Shown piece after piece: positions 17,374 through 26,392 of a stretch of 64,000 bases of DNA. Under the pieces are notes generated by a model. That model saw only the letters and a list, made by a program, of their open reading frames with translations, did not search any database and was not told the DNA's origin. Position 1 is the first letter of the stretch. Each line of letters starts with the position of its first letter. The DNA is taken from assembly GCA_021773135.1 (NCBI GenBank), contig JAJFKP010000015.1, positions 32,761 to 96,760 of the forward strand, in the 5' to 3' direction. The DNA comes from Woeseiaceae bacterium. Lineage in GTDB: Bacteria; Pseudomonadota; Gammaproteobacteria; Steroidobacterales; Woeseiaceae. The translations under genes were made by a program, and so were the position numbers.

Positions 17374-18466
17374 ACTCCCTAAGCTGCTGCACCAGTCTTT
17401 CATTGCTGACATTTGCCCCGTTCCAGATCTCGGATAGCTTTTCGCGATACTCATGCACGGTACGCAAGGTCGTATTGTCGGCCAACAACGCGCTGAGTCG
17501 CTCCATGGCATTCTGATCAAGCAATGTCGGGCGGCGCACGAGCAATTTCCTGGCGCGGCGAAACGCGGCGTTACCCCTTGCCGATGCTTTCTCCATTCGA
17601 AAAACAGGAAGCGTCACCTGCTTCGTATAGTCCCTGAGTACATGCATACGATTGACAATGATTGCTCGTAGATTGTCGACATCAAGCTGATCATCTGGCT
17701 CGCTCTCGATTACTGGCCGCGGAGCAACCCTGTTTACCTTCGCAAGTCGCAACGCTTCGAGCGTTTTTATGTAGAGCCAGCCAATGTCAAATTCCCAACG
17801 TTGAATCGAGAACTTGGCAGATGTCGGAAACGCGTGATGATTGTTGTGTAGCTCCTCGCCACCGATCATCAGTCCCCACGGGATAATATTGGTTGCGGCA
17901 TCATCACACTCGAAATTCCGGTAGCCCGAGTGGTGCCCGATGCCGTTGATGATTCCGGCGGCGAAAACCGGCATCGAGGCCATCTGAATCGCAAATATCG
18001 TAATTCCGGGCACCCCAAACAGCAGCAGATCAGCAACCAGCGCTAGAATGATGCCGCCGTAAGGAACGCGCAAGTACACATTCTTTTCGAGCCAGTCGTT
18101 TGGTGCACCCTTGCCGAATTTCTCGATCGTTTCCGGCTTGTCTTTCTCATCGCGGTACAGCTCTGCACCCTCCAGCAAGACTTTCCTGAGGCCATGGATT
18201 TGTGGGCTGTGCGGATCGTCCGTGGTTTCGCAGTAAGCGTGATGTTTGCGATGTACGGCAACCCACTCGCGCGTCAGCATGCCGGACGTGCACCAGATCC
18301 AGAAACGGAAAAAGTGCCGCAATGCGGGGTGCAGGTCAATTGACCGGTGCGCCTGGTCGCGGTGCAGGTACAGCGTTACTGCCGCCATCGTGATTTGCAC
18401 CATGACGAACGTGGTGATGATGTAGCCCCAAAGACCCAGATCCAGCAGTCCGTAAAAATATTCCAT
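17288..18466 (-). CDS. acyl-lipid/acyl-CoA delta-9-type fatty acid desaturase
   Basis: Membrane di-iron desaturase that inserts a double bond in fatty acyl chains. The 392-residue protein carries the three histidine boxes: HRDQAH at 35-40, HRKHH at 72-76 and HNNHH at 207-211, plus GHHSGYRNF at 177-185. Hydrophobic segments lie at 12-33 and 135-175. The ATG giving [10 protein letters not shown] is chosen because the family normally begins close to the first membrane segment. Its last 22-25 codons are duplicated downstream in the 185-bp array. No linked ferredoxin or reductase is seen. Confidence 0.92.
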   Translation of the reverse strand: MEYFYGLLDLGLWGYIITTFVMVQITMAAVTLYLHRDQAHRSIDLHPALRHFFRFWIWCTSGMLTREWVAVHRKHHAYCETTDDPHSPQIHGLRKVLLEGAELYRDEKDKPETIEKFGKGAPNDWLEKNVYLRVPYGGIILALVADLLLFGVPGITIFAIQMASMPVFAAGIINGIGHHSGYRNFECDDAATNIIPWGLMIGGEELHNNHHAFPTSAKFSIQRWEFDIGWLYIKTLEALRLAKVNRVAPRPVIESEPDDQLDVDNLRAIIVNRMHVLRDYTKQVTLPVFRMEKASARGNAAFRRARKLLVRRPTLLDQNAMERLSALLADNTTLRTVHEYREKLSEIWNGANVSNERLVQQLREWCVEAEASGIKVLEDFSARLRSYQLAVS

Positions 18467-18623
18467 GCAATTTTCCGTTGTTCGAGAGTTGTTCGGCACT
18501 ATAACCAATGCGACCGGGATGCGCGTCTTGCAGCGCAATAGGAACGCTTTGCAGTTTCGACCATTACACGGCGTCGAGGTTGCATGTTTTATGCCGGCAA
18601 TTAATCAGACTATAGTGTCCCCT

Positions 18624-19436
18624 ATGCCTGAGTTACCCGAAGTTGAAACCAGCCGCCGCGGCATTGCGCCCTGGATCGAGAATCAGAAAGTGTCGGCAGT
18701 GGTCATTCGGGAGCGTCGATTGCGCTGGCCCGTGCCCACGGAAATCGATCGGAATTTACCGGGCCGGCAAATACGATCCGTGCGTCGCAGAGCAAAATAC
18801 ATTTTACTGGATACTGATATTGGCAGTGCCATGCTGCACCTGGGCATGTCCGGGAGCGTGCGCATCGTGGACGCAGCGGAGCCGGCCGCCAAACACGATC
18901 ACTTCGACATTCGCTTTGACAGCGGCAAGGCCCTTCGATTCAGGGACCCGAGGCGTTTTGGTTCGTTCCTGTGGTCCGCCGTGCCTGAAGACCATGATCT
19001 TCTGCGAAACCTGGGTCCGGAACCCCTGTCGCCTGAGTTTAACGGTGACTACCTGTGGCGAAAATCGCGTGGCCGGCAGGTGACGATCAAGCAATTTGTA
19101 ATGAATGCTGCGGTGGTGGTCGGCGTTGGCAATATTTACGCGAGTGAGGCGTTATTTGCCGCAGGTATTCATCCGAAAAGAGCGGCTGGCAGAATCTCTG
19201 CAAAGCGCGTCTCGGACCTTGTAGATGCGATCAAATCCGTTCTCGATCTGGCCATCAGGGCCGGCGGCACGACGCTGAATGACTTCCACGGGAGCGACGG
19301 TGAACCGGGATACTTCAAACAGCAGCTCAATGTTTACGGCAGAGACCGCATGCCCTGCCGGAATTGCAGGACGCCAATCCGCGCGGTCGTACTTGGACAG
19401 CGATCAACTTTCTACTGCCATCGCTGTCAACGCTGA
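18624..19436 (+). CDS. mutM: formamidopyrimidine-DNA glycosylase
   Basis: Bifunctional glycosylase/AP lyase removing 8-oxoguanine and formamidopyrimidines. The start is the ATG giving [13 protein letters not shown], which places the catalytic proline at position 2. The 270-residue protein ends in a zinc finger with C245, C248, C265 and C268 (CRNC...CHRC). The [15 protein letters not shown] approach to the finger is typical. It is convergent with coaD, 14 bases away, and divergent from the desaturase. Confidence 0.97.
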   Translation: MPELPEVETSRRGIAPWIENQKVSAVVIRERRLRWPVPTEIDRNLPGRQIRSVRRRAKYILLDTDIGSAMLHLGMSGSVRIVDAAEPAAKHDHFDIRFDSGKALRFRDPRRFGSFLWSAVPEDHDLLRNLGPEPLSPEFNGDYLWRKSRGRQVTIKQFVMNAAVVVGVGNIYASEALFAAGIHPKRAAGRISAKRVSDLVDAIKSVLDLAIRAGGTTLNDFHGSDGEPGYFKQQLNVYGRDRMPCRNCRTPIRAVVLGQRSTFYCHRCQR

Positions 19437-19450
19437 GCTCTACCCTGTCT

Positions 19451-19930
19451 TCAGCGACACCGCTTGATAAGTGCTTCATTGACGACGGGTGACACGAATT
19501 CAGAGATGTCGCCTCCCATGCTGCATATTTCGCGAACCAGGCTCGATGACACGAAGTTATAGTTTTCGTTGGGGGTCAAGAATGCCGTTTCAACTTCCAC
19601 CGCGAGATGGCGATTCATCGTGGCAAGCTGAAACTCATACTCGAAATCGGATACCGCTCTTAAGCCCCTTACGATGACTCGCAGATCATGCTCACGGGCA
19701 AATTCGACAGTCAGGCCGTCGTAACCGGAGACTTCAACGTTCGCCAGGTCCTGCAGGGAGGCGCGCACCAGTTCGACGCGCTCATCCAGGGTGAAAAGTG
19801 GCTCTTTGCTCGGATTCGCGGCAATTGCCACAACTACCCGATCGAACAGGCGGCAGGCGCGCCGTACCAAATCGACATGGCCAAGCGTAATGGGATCGAA
19901 GGTTCCCGGATACATAGCTGCGACTGACAT
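19451..19930 (-). CDS. coaD: phosphopantetheine adenylyltransferase
   Basis: Transfers AMP to 4'-phosphopantetheine in the penultimate step of CoA synthesis. The 159-residue protein has the nucleotidyltransferase motif [15 protein letters not shown] with H18, the [12 protein letters not shown] substrate loop, and [10 protein letters not shown], the second nucleotide motif. It lies 9 bases downstream of rsmD, the usual rsmD-coaD pair. Confidence 0.97.
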   Translation of the reverse strand: MSVAAMYPGTFDPITLGHVDLVRRACRLFDRVVVAIAANPSKEPLFTLDERVELVRASLQDLANVEVSGYDGLTVEFAREHDLRVIVRGLRAVSDFEYEFQLATMNRHLAVEVETAFLTPNENYNFVSSSLVREICSMGGDISEFVSPVVNEALIKRCR

Positions 19931-19939
19931 CGATGCTCC

Positions 19940-20536
19940 TTATTCCACTCTCATCAATGAATACCGGACATTCCCGGTAGTCTTTTCCTTCAGGACTCGC
20001 CAGCCGTCAGGCAGGTCCGGCCTTGACTGGTCACGATCCTGCTCGAGGTAAACGTTTGCGCCCGGCGCCAGCCAGTCACCCCCTGCGAGCAGTCTACACA
20101 AATCCTGGCCAAGATCAGCAGCGAATGGGGGGTCGAGAAAGACCAGGTCGTAGCTCTCTGACGGCCTGCCGGTCAGATACTCGACAGCGTCAGCATGGAA
20201 TACCGATGCGTGCTCTGTGCCGAGCACCTTCAGTGCATCCCGAAGCGCGTCAATCGCGACCGTCGACTGCTCAACGAACAGAACAGACTGTGCACCGCGG
20301 GACAGGGCTTCCAAACCAAGCGCGCCGCTACCGGCAAACAGGTCCAGGCATTTCGAACCTGCGAGCGTTGGTGCGAGCCAGTTGAACAGCGTCTCGCGGA
20401 TTCGTTCCGAGGTAGGGCGCAGTCCGGCAACCTGAGCAACTGGCAAAAGGCGGCTGCGCCATTTTCCGGCTACAATACGTAGCCGTCCTGGCTGCTCGCC
20501 CGGGTTCTTGCGTTTTTGTTTTTTGTTGCGTCCCAT
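19940..20536 (-). CDS. rsmD: 16S rRNA (guanine(966)-N2)-methyltransferase RsmD
   Basis: SAM-dependent methyltransferase of 16S rRNA. The 198 residues include GRLRIVAGKWRSRLL, RPTSERIRETLFNWL, the SAM motif CLDLFAGSGALGLEALSRGA (about 81-100), and the catalytic FLDPPF in place of NPPY. A lysine-rich N-terminus (MGRNKKQKRK) may bind rRNA. It is divergent from ftsY, with 77 bases between, as in E. coli. Confidence 0.95.
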   Translation of the reverse strand: MGRNKKQKRKNPGEQPGRLRIVAGKWRSRLLPVAQVAGLRPTSERIRETLFNWLAPTLAGSKCLDLFAGSGALGLEALSRGAQSVLFVEQSTVAIDALRDALKVLGTEHASVFHADAVEYLTGRPSESYDLVFLDPPFAADLGQDLCRLLAGGDWLAPGANVYLEQDRDQSRPDLPDGWRVLKEKTTGNVRYSLMRVE

Positions 20537-20613
20537 GCCTGTAGGGTTCCTCTGTGCGAATTCGTTCAGGCAACAGGCGCAGATTACTCCAGGTCATCCT
20601 CAGGTAGAAACCC

Positions 20614-21594
20614 GTGTTTGGAAAAAAGAAATCATTACCGTCCGAAGAAAAGCCCGGCTTCATCAAACGCCTGAGAAGCCGACTTAATAGTGGCGACAAT
20701 TGGCTGAGCTATGACCTCGCGAATCTGGCGCCTGGCGGCAAGATTGACGAAGCGGTGCTCGATGACCTTGAGGCAGAGCTGGTCATGGCGGATATCGGCG
20801 TCGACACGACCGAGAGAATTATTTCTGCATTACAAAAACGACTGGCCCGCAAGGAACTCAAAGATGTAAATGCGCTGCGGGACGGGTTGCGGCAAATTCT
20901 CGTGGAAATTTTGCAGCCGGTCGCCGTGCCGCTGCAAGTACCGCAGCAAGCGGAGCCTTTCGTCATTCTCATGGTTGGTGTCAACGGCGCTGGCAAGACA
21001 ACGACCATCGGCAAACTCGCCAGGCGATTTCAGGAGCAGGGTCAATCGGTCATGCTGGCAGCCGGAGATACTTTTCGTGCCGCAGCAGTCGAACAGCTGC
21101 AGGTGTGGGGCGAACGGAATAATGTCGCGGTTATCTCCCAACATGCCGGCGCCGATCCGGCTGCCGTGATATTCGATGCGTATGAAGCGGCTAAATCCAG
21201 GAACATTGATGTACTACTGGCAGACACCGCGGGTCGACTGCAGAACCAGCAGGGACTGATGGACGAACTGGCAAAAATGACGCGGGTGCTGTCCCGACAT
21301 GATGAAAACGCCCCCCATGAAATCATGCTTGTCCTGGACGCGAGCCAGGGCCAGAACGGTCTGGTCCAGGCCGAGAAATTTCACGCAGCGCTTGGGTTGA
21401 CGGGCATAACGGTTACGAAACTGGACGGCTCGGCGAGAGGCGGTATTTTGCTCTCCGTCGCGCATAAGCTGGGCGTTCCTGTACGCTTTATCGGCATCGG
21501 TGAAAGTGCTGCTGACATGCAGCCATTTAACGCTGAAGAGTATGTTGACGCTTTGCTTGCAGAGAATAATCAATCCGGGAACCAGGCGACTTGA
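20614..21594 (+). CDS. ftsY: signal recognition particle receptor FtsY
   Basis: SRP receptor GTPase targeting membrane proteins to the translocon. The 326 residues comprise an N domain from about 30 and a G domain with GVNGAGKTT at 122-130, DTFRAAAVEQL, DTAGR and TKLDGSARGG. The acidic A domain seen in E. coli (about 200 residues) is reduced to roughly 25 residues, so the protein is the short form. The start is GTG. ftsE follows with a 4-base overlap (TTGA). Confidence 0.96.
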   Translation: MFGKKKSLPSEEKPGFIKRLRSRLNSGDNWLSYDLANLAPGGKIDEAVLDDLEAELVMADIGVDTTERIISALQKRLARKELKDVNALRDGLRQILVEILQPVAVPLQVPQQAEPFVILMVGVNGAGKTTTIGKLARRFQEQGQSVMLAAGDTFRAAAVEQLQVWGERNNVAVISQHAGADPAAVIFDAYEAAKSRNIDVLLADTAGRLQNQQGLMDELAKMTRVLSRHDENAPHEIMLVLDASQGQNGLVQAEKFHAALGLTGITVTKLDGSARGGILLSVAHKLGVPVRFIGIGESAADMQPFNAEEYVDALLAENNQSGNQAT

Positions 21595-22319
21595 TTGACA
21601 TTGAGAATGTGACCAAACGCTATCCCGGCGGCCACGACGCGCTGCGGGGGCTGTCCCTTAGCGTCGCTACCGGCGAGATGGTTTTTGTTACGGGACATTC
21701 CGGGGCGGGCAAAAGCACGCTGCTGCGGCTTATCGCGCTAATTGATCGTCCAACCGATGGTCAGGTAATTGTCGATGGCCAGAACACGCGGGCGATCACA
21801 CGGCGACGAATCCCCGCCTATCGACGTCAAATCGGCATGGTGTTTCAGGACCACAAGCTGCTTTACGACAGACCCGTCTTTGATAACGTCGCATTGCCGC
21901 TGGTTATTGCCGGGATCGGCCATCGCGAGGCAGCGCGCAAAGTCAGAGCGGCGCTGGATCAGGTAAGTCTGCTAAACAAGGAAAGGCATCTTCCGGAGGC
22001 ACTCTCGTCAGGCGAACAGCAGCGCGTCGGCATTGCGCGCGCAATTGTCAGTCGGCCGAAGTTACTGATCGCCGATGAGCCAACCGGGAATCTCGATCCG
22101 GACCTGTCTCTGGAAGTAATGCGAATTTTTCGCCGCTTCAATGAAGTGGGCGTCACGCTGTTGATCGCAAGCCATGACATCGCGCTTATCGACCAGCTGG
22201 GTTGTCGGCGCATTCCCCTGGAGAACGGTACGCTGCAGGTCGAAGCTGAGGAAGATCCTGTCGCGGAGTACGTTGAGCGTCTGGAGGCGGAACAGGAGCG
22301 CGGCCAGTGGCAGACGTAA
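21591..22319 (+). CDS. ftsE: cell division ATP-binding protein FtsE
   Basis: ABC ATPase that with FtsX controls septal peptidoglycan hydrolase activation. The 242-residue protein has Walker A GHSGAGKST at 35-43, the signature LSSGEQQRVGIARAI, and Walker B LLIADEPTGNLDP. The start is TTG, overlapping the ftsY stop by 4 bases, so translation is probably coupled. It runs longer than E. coli FtsE at the C-terminus, by about 20 residues with a charged tail (EYVERLEAEQERG), and overlaps ftsX by 13 bases. Confidence 0.96.
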   Translation: MIDIENVTKRYPGGHDALRGLSLSVATGEMVFVTGHSGAGKSTLLRLIALIDRPTDGQVIVDGQNTRAITRRRIPAYRRQIGMVFQDHKLLYDRPVFDNVALPLVIAGIGHREAARKVRAALDQVSLLNKERHLPEALSSGEQQRVGIARAIVSRPKLLIADEPTGNLDPDLSLEVMRIFRRFNEVGVTLLIASHDIALIDQLGCRRIPLENGTLQVEAEEDPVAEYVERLEAEQERGQWQT

Positions 22320-23272
22320 AGACCTCCGACGCACTGGCGGCGCCGCGCAAGACCGGCCCCGTGGTCAATTGGGCTGCGGTACATTGGAACACCGCAACGG
22401 CAGCGCTGGGACGGCTCACGCGACAGCCGTTTGCAAGCTTCATGATCGTGCTCGTGATTGGCATAACGCTTGCGTTACCAGCGGCATTGCACCTCGTCAT
22501 CAAAAATGCGCAATCCTTAAGTTCATCCTGGGATAACGCGCTGGACTTCTCTGTTTATCTGAAGACTGACGTGACGCTGGACCAGGCACAGCGGCTGGTA
22601 ACCATTGTCGGGCAGCGCGCCGACGTAGAGGAAGTACGATTGATCGCGGCCGATGATGCACTGAAAGAATTCCGGCAGCAGTCAGGATTTGGCGATGCCC
22701 TTGATCACCTGTCAGTCAATCCTTTGCCGCATACCATGGTGGTTCGTCCCGCCGCCACCAACACCGACGTATCGATAGGGCTGTTGAACGAAGAGCTCGG
22801 GAATTTGCCGGAGGCCGATTTCGTGCAGGTCGACACCGAGTGGGTGCAGCGATTCCACGCGATTCTCGACATACTTGAGCGCGCAATAGCGATTGGCGCC
22901 AGTCTGCTCGCAGCAGCCATCGTGGTCATCATTGGCAATACCATTCGCCTGGACATTCAGAATCGTCGTGAGGAGATCGAGGTAACGAAGCTGATCGGGG
23001 CCAGCAATGCATTTGTCCGGCGGCCGTTCCTGTACACCGGTGTGTGGTACGGACTTGCCGGAGCTCTGCTGGCGCTGGCGCTGGTTCGTTACGGTCTCTT
23101 CGCCCTGGAAGAACCAATAACCCGCTTGTCCGGCCTGTACAGCAGCCCCTTTTCGGCATTGGCGCTGGACCTGCGTGAGAGCCTGGCTATTACCGGAGCA
23201 GGCGTAACGCTGGGACTGGCAGGCTCCTGGCTCGCCGCGGCTCGTCACATGCGTCGAATCGAGCCTCGCTAG
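22307..23272 (+). CDS. ftsX: cell division protein FtsX
   Basis: Integral membrane partner of FtsE. The 321 residues show a cytoplasmic N-terminus, a first membrane segment at about 43-65 (SFMIVLVIGITLALPAALHLV), a periplasmic domain of about 100 residues that would contact EnvC-type activators, and three further segments with the FtsX-domain pattern NTIRLDIQNRREEIEVTKLI. The start is GTG within the end of ftsE. The order ftsY-ftsE-ftsX-rpoH matches E. coli. Confidence 0.96.
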   Translation: MADVKTSDALAAPRKTGPVVNWAAVHWNTATAALGRLTRQPFASFMIVLVIGITLALPAALHLVIKNAQSLSSSWDNALDFSVYLKTDVTLDQAQRLVTIVGQRADVEEVRLIAADDALKEFRQQSGFGDALDHLSVNPLPHTMVVRPAATNTDVSIGLLNEELGNLPEADFVQVDTEWVQRFHAILDILERAIAIGASLLAAAIVVIIGNTIRLDIQNRREEIEVTKLIGASNAFVRRPFLYTGVWYGLAGALLALALVRYGLFALEEPITRLSGLYSSPFSALALDLRESLAITGAGVTLGLAGSWLAAARHMRRIEPR

Positions 23273-23385
23273 GTTTTGCGCTTTCTCAACTACTGATTTT
23301 ACATAATCTGATCGCGATTTTTTCCTCTAAATATATGTTTTTAATGCCTTTTCTAATTCGTCCTTCAGGGAACCAAAAGCTGTTG

Positions 23386-23412
23386 TTAGCACTCTAAGGT
23401 GGGGAGTGCTAA
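23386..23412 (+). promoter_or_regulatory. perfect CIRCE operator upstream of rpoH
   Basis: TTAGCACTC, nine bases, GAGTGCTAA: an exact match to the consensus CIRCE inverted repeat bound by the repressor HrcA. It ends 33 bases before the rpoH ATG. A possible promoter overlaps it: TTAGCA (23386-23391) and TAAAAT (23410-23415) with an 18-base spacer, which is the usual arrangement for repression. HrcA itself is not in this window. The operator match is seen directly; repression is inferred. Confidence 0.88.
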
Positions 23413-23445
23413 AATTACACCGCAATTGGAGGATGAGGGAGACTT

Positions 23446-24312
23446 ATGACAACGGCAGTCACAGCAATTGACCACGACCTTACCCTGAAGGGCCCGGTAG
23501 GCAGTCTCGACGCCTATATCCAGGCTGTCGGGGCTATTCCGGTTCTGGCGAAGGAAGACGAACAGGCACTTGCCCATCGATTCCGCGAAGAGGGAGACCT
23601 CCAGGCAGCGCGGGAGCTCGTAATGGCGCACCTGCGTTTTGTCGTGCATATCGCCAAGGGCTATCAGGGCTACGGTTTGCCACTCGCTGATCTGATTCAG
23701 GAAGGCAACGTCGGCATGATGAAGGCCGTCAAACGATTTGACCCTGCATTCGATGTGCGGCTGGTCTCTTTTGCCGTGCACTGGATTCGTGCAGAAATTC
23801 ACGAGTACGTCCTGCGCAACTGGCGGATCGTCAAAGTCGCAACCACCAAAGCACAGCGCAAACTGTTTTTTAATCTGCGCAAGGCGAAAAAGAGCCTTGC
23901 CTGGCTGTCGCACGCGGAAACGCAGGCTGTTGCCGCGGACTTAGGGGTCAGCCCCAAAGAAGTGACAGAAATGGAGCGGCGACTGTCAGCAAGGGAAGCG
24001 ATTTTTGATCCTGTCCCGGATTCGCGTGACGACGATCGCGCGTTTTCTCCTGCTGCTTATTTACCCAGCCCGGACGCGGACCCGGCGAAGCTCGTTGAAA
24101 AAGACGACTGGCATGACGATGCAACCGAGCGCATGCACTCGGCGATGGCAGAGCTGGACGAGCGCAGTCAGGACATTCTTCGATCCCGCTGGCTGACCGA
24201 CGACAAACAAACGCTGCATGAGCTGGCAGATGTATACGGTGTTTCTGCAGAACGTATACGACAGATCGAAGCCAATGCGATCAAGAAACTGCGAGCGGCA
24301 ATGGAAGCCTGA
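23446..24312 (+). CDS. rpoH: RNA polymerase heat-shock sigma factor RpoH (sigma-32)
   Basis: Directs transcription of cytoplasmic heat-shock genes such as chaperones and HslVU. The 288 residues contain sigma region 2 (LIQEGNVGMMKAVKRFDP, FAVHWIRAEIHEYVLRNW), the RpoH box QRKLFFNLRK at 137-146, which distinguishes it from RpoD and RpoS, and a region 4 helix-turn-helix (LHELADVYGVSAERIRQIE). A GAGGGAG ribosome site precedes the ATG. It sits 173 bases after ftsX, so it has its own promoter region, containing a CIRCE operator. Confidence 0.97.
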   Translation: MTTAVTAIDHDLTLKGPVGSLDAYIQAVGAIPVLAKEDEQALAHRFREEGDLQAARELVMAHLRFVVHIAKGYQGYGLPLADLIQEGNVGMMKAVKRFDPAFDVRLVSFAVHWIRAEIHEYVLRNWRIVKVATTKAQRKLFFNLRKAKKSLAWLSHAETQAVAADLGVSPKEVTEMERRLSAREAIFDPVPDSRDDDRAFSPAAYLPSPDADPAKLVEKDDWHDDATERMHSAMAELDERSQDILRSRWLTDDKQTLHELADVYGVSAERIRQIEANAIKKLRAAMEA

Positions 24313-24340
24313 ACAAGCAGAACATTTAAGTTGTAACAAA

Positions 24341-24367
24341 AACCCCGCTCAGTGCGGGGTTTTTTTT
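24341..24367 (+). terminator. intrinsic terminator after rpoH
   Basis: Stem CCCCGC / GCGGGG with a 5-base loop TCAGT, followed by eight T. The next 200 bases before the DUF3465 stop hold only a 38-codon open frame that I do not support. Confidence 0.9.
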
Positions 24368-24565
24368 ATTGGGTGCGCGAACAAATACAGCTGCGCCGAA
24401 ATGGAATCCGGAAGCCCCCGACGACCCGGAGTGAAGGTTGAGAGCATTGATGTTCCCGATCGATTTGCGCTCGATGGCACGGTCTGTTTCTACCGTTCAG
24501 GCGGGTTGGAAATTTAATTAATCAGTGCTACGTCGATCGAGGTCGGGGGAGTAATGCCCGCCTTT

Positions 24566-24895
24566 TTATTTGAAGGTGCGCCGACGAAAAGTGACATAGC
24601 CGCCTTTCTCCTCGCCCATTGGATCGTGGTGGGTCCAGTGAATCAGGCCGCCGAGATTGTTCCATTCATACATGCCGCGAAACGTGACCCGATCGCCAAT
24701 GCCGATCGGCACGCGCTGGGCCAGGTCAATATTGTGCGCAACCAGCACGGTTTGCCCGTTGCGCATGTCCAGGATAAATCGTTGATGACGAGAGCCGTCA
24801 TTATCGTCGCTGATAACGCGGGTAACAATGCCCGCACCTTCAACCCATGTGCCTGAGTCTTTGGACGATAATTGGCGATCACGCAAACTGGTCAT
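24566..24895 (-). CDS. DUF3465 domain protein
   Basis: A 109-residue protein matching DUF3465: GAGIVTRVISDDNDGSRHQR, then FILDMRNGQTVLVAHNIDLA, VPIGIGDRVTFRGMYEWN and GGLIHWTHHDPMG. It resembles a small OB-like beta barrel with several conserved His and Asp. No function is known. The start is set at ATG; a TTG four codons upstream is possible. Unlike some family members it shows no signal peptide. It lies downstream of a bidirectional terminator that separates it from the OmpA-like gene. Confidence 0.8.
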   Translation of the reverse strand: MTSLRDRQLSSKDSGTWVEGAGIVTRVISDDNDGSRHQRFILDMRNGQTVLVAHNIDLAQRVPIGIGDRVTFRGMYEWNNLGGLIHWTHHDPMGEEKGGYVTFRRRTFK

Positions 24896-24913
24896 AGGTT
24901 CTAACAAGAATAA

Positions 24914-24947
24914 TAAAAACGCGGCAGATCACTCTGCCGCGTTTTTA
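24914..24947. terminator. bidirectional intrinsic terminator
   Basis: An 8-bp stem CGCGGCAG / CTGCCGCG with a 6-base loop, flanked by A and T runs on both sides. On the minus strand it ends the OmpA-family lipoprotein gene. Confidence 0.85.
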
Positions 24948-24963
24948 TTGTTACAAACCTGGA

Positions 24964-25638
24964 TCAGGATGTCACAGGAACCATAGTAATCTCTACGCGA
25001 CGATTCGCCTGCCGGCCGGCGTTCGTAGTGTTGTCTGCCACAGGCATGCTCTCACCGAGCCCTATTGTGATCAGACGCTGTGAGCCGATGTTCTGCGACT
25101 GGAGATACTGTGCAACCGAACCTGCGCGACGTTCCGAGAGCGACTGGTTGTACGCATCAGACCCGGTGCTGTCGGTATGGCCGGCGACTTCGACCACGGT
25201 CTTGTCGAATTCTTTCAGCACCGTAGACACTGAATTAAGCACGTTAAAGAACGCAGGACTCAGATCTGAACTGTCGGTCGCAAAGGTGACGTTACCGGGC
25301 ATATTCAAGGTAATGTTGTCGCCGATACGCGTGACGCTGACCCCGGACCCCTGCAGTTCCGCCCGCAACTTAGATTCCTGACGATCCATATAGTTGCCAA
25401 CCGCACCACCGGCCAGTGCGCCGACACCAGCGAGGATCATTGCACGCTGACGACGTTCAACGGCATCGTCTCCGGAAGCCAGGCCGACTACGGCACCGGC
25501 AATTGCGCCGATAACGGCACCCCTGGTCGTGTCACTGGTTTTCGATTCCTGCGTATACGCATCCAGCGTCTCACAGCCGCTCATTGCGACGGTCAGACCG
25601 GCCGAAATGATAATTACTCTTAATGCTCTTAATTTCAT
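24964..25638 (-). CDS. OmpA-family lipoprotein with glycine zipper (YiaD-like)
   Basis: An outer-membrane lipoprotein of 224 residues. The signal peptide ends in the lipobox AMSGC (Cys22). A glycine-zipper region (GAVIGAIAGAVVGLASG, then LAGVGALAGGAVGNYMD) occupies about 40-90, and a C-terminal OmpA peptidoglycan-binding domain about 110-222 has VEVAGHTDSTGSDAYN, LSERRA and NRRVEI. The layout matches YiaD-type proteins. A longer frame upstream is ignored because the lipoprotein signal starts at this ATG. It is 6 kb from the sortase locus, where an OmpA-like partner can occur elsewhere. Confidence 0.9.
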   Translation of the reverse strand: MKLRALRVIIISAGLTVAMSGCETLDAYTQESKTSDTTRGAVIGAIAGAVVGLASGDDAVERRQRAMILAGVGALAGGAVGNYMDRQESKLRAELQGSGVSVTRIGDNITLNMPGNVTFATDSSDLSPAFFNVLNSVSTVLKEFDKTVVEVAGHTDSTGSDAYNQSLSERRAGSVAQYLQSQNIGSQRLITIGLGESMPVADNTTNAGRQANRRVEITMVPVTS

Positions 25639-25882
25639 TGGGTTTCCTCTTTGCCACACACCCTGACCGGCAGTCTGCGCTGAGATTGCTGGCCTGTACG
25701 AAGTATTCAACGGTATTGTACGCGTCTTGTTGCTGAACGACGCCTGAAACCTGAGTATCCACTTTCACTGGCGATCGAAAACGTGCGGCAGTTCTCAGTT
25801 CGAAAGCAGCAACCACTGTCACAGGCGGTCCGCAATTGACGCTAGAATACACGATCCACTATTGCACCACCCGGAATGCCGC

Positions 25883-26350
25883 ATGCAGGAAGCTGAAAAC
25901 TGGCTGACGAAATACGGTGAATCTCACTGCGAACTCCGCTTTGCAGTGATTCACTGGCTCGCAGTCCTGACCCTGGTTGTCGCTACGGTCGGCATGTTGT
26001 GGTCGCTGCCGATTCCGGCGGAATTCGCCCGAATTTCTCCCGTCCTCAACTGGGGAAGCGCGTTCCTGATGGCGGCGGTCGTGTACTACTTCATTATTTC
26101 CATGGCACTCGCAATAGGCATGCTGCCATTTATCTTTGGTATTGCCTTTGGTCAGGTCTGGCTTCTGGAATCATCGTTGCCGCACGCACGTGTTTCCGCG
26201 GGCCTCTTCGTTGCAAGCCTGATCGGGCTGTACCTGGGGCACGCCGGCAACGGCGGACTTCGTGTGGTCGTCAGGGACGTCCAGCTGATGATGATTGCCC
26301 CACTCTGGATGCTCTCCAACCTGTATCGCCGTATAGGAATACCCTACTAG
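25883..26350 (+). CDS. Mpo1-like (DUF962) membrane protein
   Basis: A 155-residue protein with four predicted hydrophobic segments. It begins with the DUF962 hallmark WLTKYGESHCE and IHWLAVLTLVVATVGMLWSLP. The family includes yeast Mpo1, a dioxygenase for alpha-oxidation of 2-hydroxy fatty acids, with conserved His residues in HxxxxxxxxHW-like spacing (H20 and H28 region here) and GHAGNG later. Bacterial members are uncharacterised. An ATG is preferred to a TTG seven codons upstream. The acyl-CoA dehydrogenase gene follows after 42 bases, a possible lipid link. Confidence 0.75.
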   Translation: MQEAENWLTKYGESHCELRFAVIHWLAVLTLVVATVGMLWSLPIPAEFARISPVLNWGSAFLMAAVVYYFIISMALAIGMLPFIFGIAFGQVWLLESSLPHARVSAGLFVASLIGLYLGHAGNGGLRVVVRDVQLMMIAPLWMLSNLYRRIGIPY

Positions 26351-26392
26351 CTGAACTGCCATTCCGGTAGAATCACCAGCCCCAAGAATCTG

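Noticed and set aside
24401..24517. A 38-codon open frame after the rpoH terminator
   Set aside because: No ribosome site, no recognised sequence and low information; it lies in a 200-bp gap where a chance frame of this size is expected.
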